Source: DASQUK01 sp046723645
GTDB lineage: Bacteria > Actinomycetota > Acidimicrobiia > Acidimicrobiales > VFJN01
Direction of reading: 5' to 3'
Length of the DNA: 15,461 nt
Assembly (NCBI GenBank): GCA_046723645.1
Contig: JBKOUY010000114.1
Location: 1-15,461 of the forward strand
Both the position numbers and the translations under genes were made by a program. Positions 13,885-15,461 of the stretch are shown here, piece by piece. How positions within the stretch are numbered: the first letter of the stretch is position 1; the number at the start of each line of letters is the position of its first letter. Under the pieces are notes generated by a model. That model was not told the origin of the DNA. It saw only the letters and a list, made by a program, of their open reading frames with translations, and made no database searches.

Positions 13885-14670
13885 GTGACCGGCGCGGCGA
13901 CCACGCTTCACACGGCCGACGGCGTGCGCCTGGCCGCCCGCTGGTGGGATCCCGCATCGGCCACCGGCGATGCCGTCGTCGTGGTCCACGGCTTCGCCGC
14001 CAGCAAGGACCAGCCCGCGGTCGAGGCCGTGGCCCGCCACCTGGCGGCCGAGGGCCATGCGGTCCTCACGTACGACAGCCGGGGCCACGGCGAGTCGGGC
14101 GGCCTGTGCACGCTGGGCGAGCTCGAGCGCCACGACGTCGACGCCGCGGTGACGGCGGCTGCCCTCCACGCGGACCGGGTGGTCGTGGTGGGGACGTCGA
14201 TGGGAGGCGTGGCCGTCCTCAACCACATGGCGGTCGCCACCGGCGAGCTCGCCAACGGCGCAGGTGCGCGCGGCGCCGTCGTCGTGGCCACGCCGGCGCG
14301 CTGGCAGATCCCCCGCACGTGGCGGGGAGCGGCCTCGGTGATGATCACCCAGACCGGGGCCGGGCGGGCGGTCGCGGCGCGCCGTTTCCAGACCCGGCTG
14401 GCGGTGCGGCCCGACCGAGGCGCCCCGCCCGTCGAGCGCATCTGCCTGGTGGGCCGGCCGGTTGCGGTCGTGCACGGGCTCGCAGACCGGTTCCTCCCGC
14501 CGGCCGCCGCCACCGCGCTTTTCACCGCCGCCCGGGAGCCCCGCAGGCTCGACCTCGTTCCGGGGATGGGCCACGGTTTCTGCGCCGCCGCGCTTGGTCC
14601 GGTCGAGTCTGCCGTAGCCTGGGTGGTGCGCACGGCACTGGCGGGCACGGTCCTGAGGAACGATGAGTGA
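13885..14670 (+). CDS. Alpha/beta hydrolase (serine esterase/lipase-like)
   Basis: Soluble hydrolase of 261 residues with a complete apparent triad. HGFAASKD (35-42) forms the oxyanion region, YDSRGHGESGG (63-73) is typical, Ser105 lies in the nucleophile elbow GTSMGG (103-108), Asp201 is in VVHGLADRFLPP, and His230 in GMGHGF. No signal peptide is seen. The overall look matches monoacylglycerol lipase or carboxylesterase relatives, but the substrate is not readable. GTG 13885 is chosen because GGGAGG lies 6 nt before it; TTG 13861 is in frame but less likely. It ends overlapping the MFS gene by 8 nt. Its position after PlsY-like and DegV-like genes suggests an acyl-ester substrate (inference). 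Confidence 0.88.
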   Translation: MTGAATTLHTADGVRLAARWWDPASATGDAVVVVHGFAASKDQPAVEAVARHLAAEGHAVLTYDSRGHGESGGLCTLGELERHDVDAAVTAAALHADRVVVVGTSMGGVAVLNHMAVATGELANGAGARGAVVVATPARWQIPRTWRGAASVMITQTGAGRAVAARRFQTRLAVRPDRGAPPVERICLVGRPVAVVHGLADRFLPPAAATALFTAAREPRRLDLVPGMGHGFCAAALGPVESAVAWVVRTALAGTVLRNDE

Positions 14671-15461
14671 CCAGCCACGAATCGCAGCCTTCGGCATAGC
14701 GACGGCCGCGACCGAGCGGACCGAGTCCCGGCACCGCCCCCTGCGCGACCTGCTGTTCGGCCAGGCCGTGTCCTCGCTGGGCGACTGGATGGGGACGGTG
14801 GCGTTGATGGCGCTCGTCCTCCAGATCACAGACTCGGCGACGGCGGTCGGGGGAGTGCTGGTGCTGCGGCTGGCCCCGACGATCCTCGCCGGCCCGCTCG
14901 CCGCCCGCCTGACCCGGCGCTGGAGCCGGCGGCGGACGATGCTGGCCATGGACGCCGTTCGCGTGCCGGCGGTGGCGATCCTGCCGTGGGTGACGCACCT
15001 GTGGTGGATCTACATCTGGGCGTTCGTGGTCGAGCTGGCCGGAATGGTCTTCCTCCCGGCGCGGGATGCCTCGATCCCCGACCTGGTCGACGACGAGGAC
15101 GACCTCGCCGTGGCGAATGGCCTGGTCCTGGGGACCTCCTACGGCATGATCCCGTTCGGCGCCGGGCTGTTCGCGCTGGTGTCCGCCTTGACGGCCGACT
15201 CGTCGACGGTGCACGCGGCCCGCGTGATCTTCCTGATCGATGCGCTGACCTTCGTGGTGTCGTACCTGGCCATCGCCCGGCTCCCCGAGCTCGGTATCGG
15301 GGCACGTGGCGAGGCCGACACGGCCGGTGGCCGCTTCCGCGATGCCCTGCGGCTGCCCCTGGTCCGCAGGTTGGCCCCGGTGGCGGCCGCGGTGGCGTTC
15401 GGCCTGGGCGCGCTCTTCTCCATCGGCATCGTGTGGGTGAACGATGTCCTGGACGCCAGCG
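14663..15461 (+). CDS. MFS transporter, N-terminal part (cut by window end)
   Basis: Partial coding region of 266 codons, open to the window edge. A cytoplasmic N-terminus of about 28 residues is followed by membrane segments beginning LLFGQAVSSLGDWMGTVALMALVLQ. The loop GPLAARLTRRWSRRR (77-91) stands where the MFS motif A lies between helices 2 and 3. Then come RDASIPDLVDDEDDLAVANGL and ARVIFLIDALTFVVSYLAIARLPE, typical of the EntS-like/drug-efflux MFS_3 group. ATG 14663 is preceded by GAGGAACG and overlaps the hydrolase stop by 8 nt, so it belongs to the same transcription unit. The exported substrate is unknown. The protein is not truncated biologically as far as can be seen; only the window ends. 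Confidence 0.88.
   Translation, partial: MSDQPRIAAFGIATAATERTESRHRPLRDLLFGQAVSSLGDWMGTVALMALVLQITDSATAVGGVLVLRLAPTILAGPLAARLTRRWSRRRTMLAMDAVRVPAVAILPWVTHLWWIYIWAFVVELAGMVFLPARDASIPDLVDDEDDLAVANGLVLGTSYGMIPFGAGLFALVSALTADSSTVHAARVIFLIDALTFVVSYLAIARLPELGIGARGEADTAGGRFRDALRLPLVRRLAPVAAAVAFGLGALFSIGIVWVNDVLDAS

Noticed and set aside
12907..14949. 680-codon open frame on the minus strand
   Set aside because: It runs antisense across the DegV-like and hydrolase genes, has no domain-like motif and is rich in Arg, Gly, His and Pro as expected from the reverse of high-GC coding sequence. The plus-strand genes have intact family motifs.
1..15461. Mobile elements, CRISPR arrays, tRNA or rRNA genes, defence genes
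   Set aside because: No transposase, integrase, terminal inverted repeats, regularly spaced repeats or RNA gene signatures were seen on reading; the window looks like ordinary chromosome.

Overview
The window comes from a visibly GC-rich bacterial chromosome. Codons mostly end in G or C, and GTG and TTG starts, -10-like boxes about 7 nt in front of start codons (leaderless style), a PaaX-type regulator and a luciferase-like monooxygenase all fit a high-GC actinobacterium. An acidimicrobial lineage is possible, but this is inference and no marker gene is present. No rRNA, tRNA, CRISPR array, insertion sequence or phage gene was seen.

Region 1 (1-7426, + strand) is a sugar or glycoside uptake locus. 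It holds a LacI-family regulator with a palindromic operator at its own 5' end, a MalK/UgpC-type ATPase, an AglE-like lipoprotein binding protein, a strong intergenic hairpin, and two inner-membrane permeases (AglF/MalF-like and AglG/MalG-like). It continues with an unrecognised 4-5 helix membrane protein and a phytanoyl-CoA dioxygenase (PhyH) family oxygenase. The genes are tightly spaced or overlapping and probably form one transcription unit, with the hairpin tuning the ratio of binding protein to permease.

Region 2 (7386-9894, - strand) is a convergent two-gene unit: a GH1 beta-glucosidase-like enzyme followed by a second LacI-family regulator. A perfect 20-bp palindrome lies on the GH1 start codon and is probably the operator. 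Together regions 1 and 2 suggest import of a glycoside, intracellular hydrolysis, and possibly an Fe(II)/2-oxoglutarate oxidation step, under two LacI regulators with different operators. The substrate cannot be read from the sequence.

Region 3 (9969-12223, - strand) is a PaaX-like regulator followed by a luciferase-like flavin-dependent oxidoreductase.

Region 4 (12329-15461, + strand), divergent from region 3, is a compact series of overlapping genes: a divergent PlsY-like acyltransferase, a DegV/FakB-like fatty-acid-binding protein, a possible 20-codon mini-ORF, an alpha/beta hydrolase, and an MFS transporter cut by the window end. The first three recognised products could form a lipid or fatty-acid recycling route (hydrolase to FakB-like carrier to acyl-phosphate to PlsY), but the kinase FakA is not in the window.

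The most notable signals are the operator that doubles as the first codons of the GH1 gene, the two distinct LacI operator types, the PhyH oxygenase plus orphan membrane protein attached to a sugar ABC operon, the hairpin at 3782-3817, and the PlsY-DegV-hydrolase cluster.
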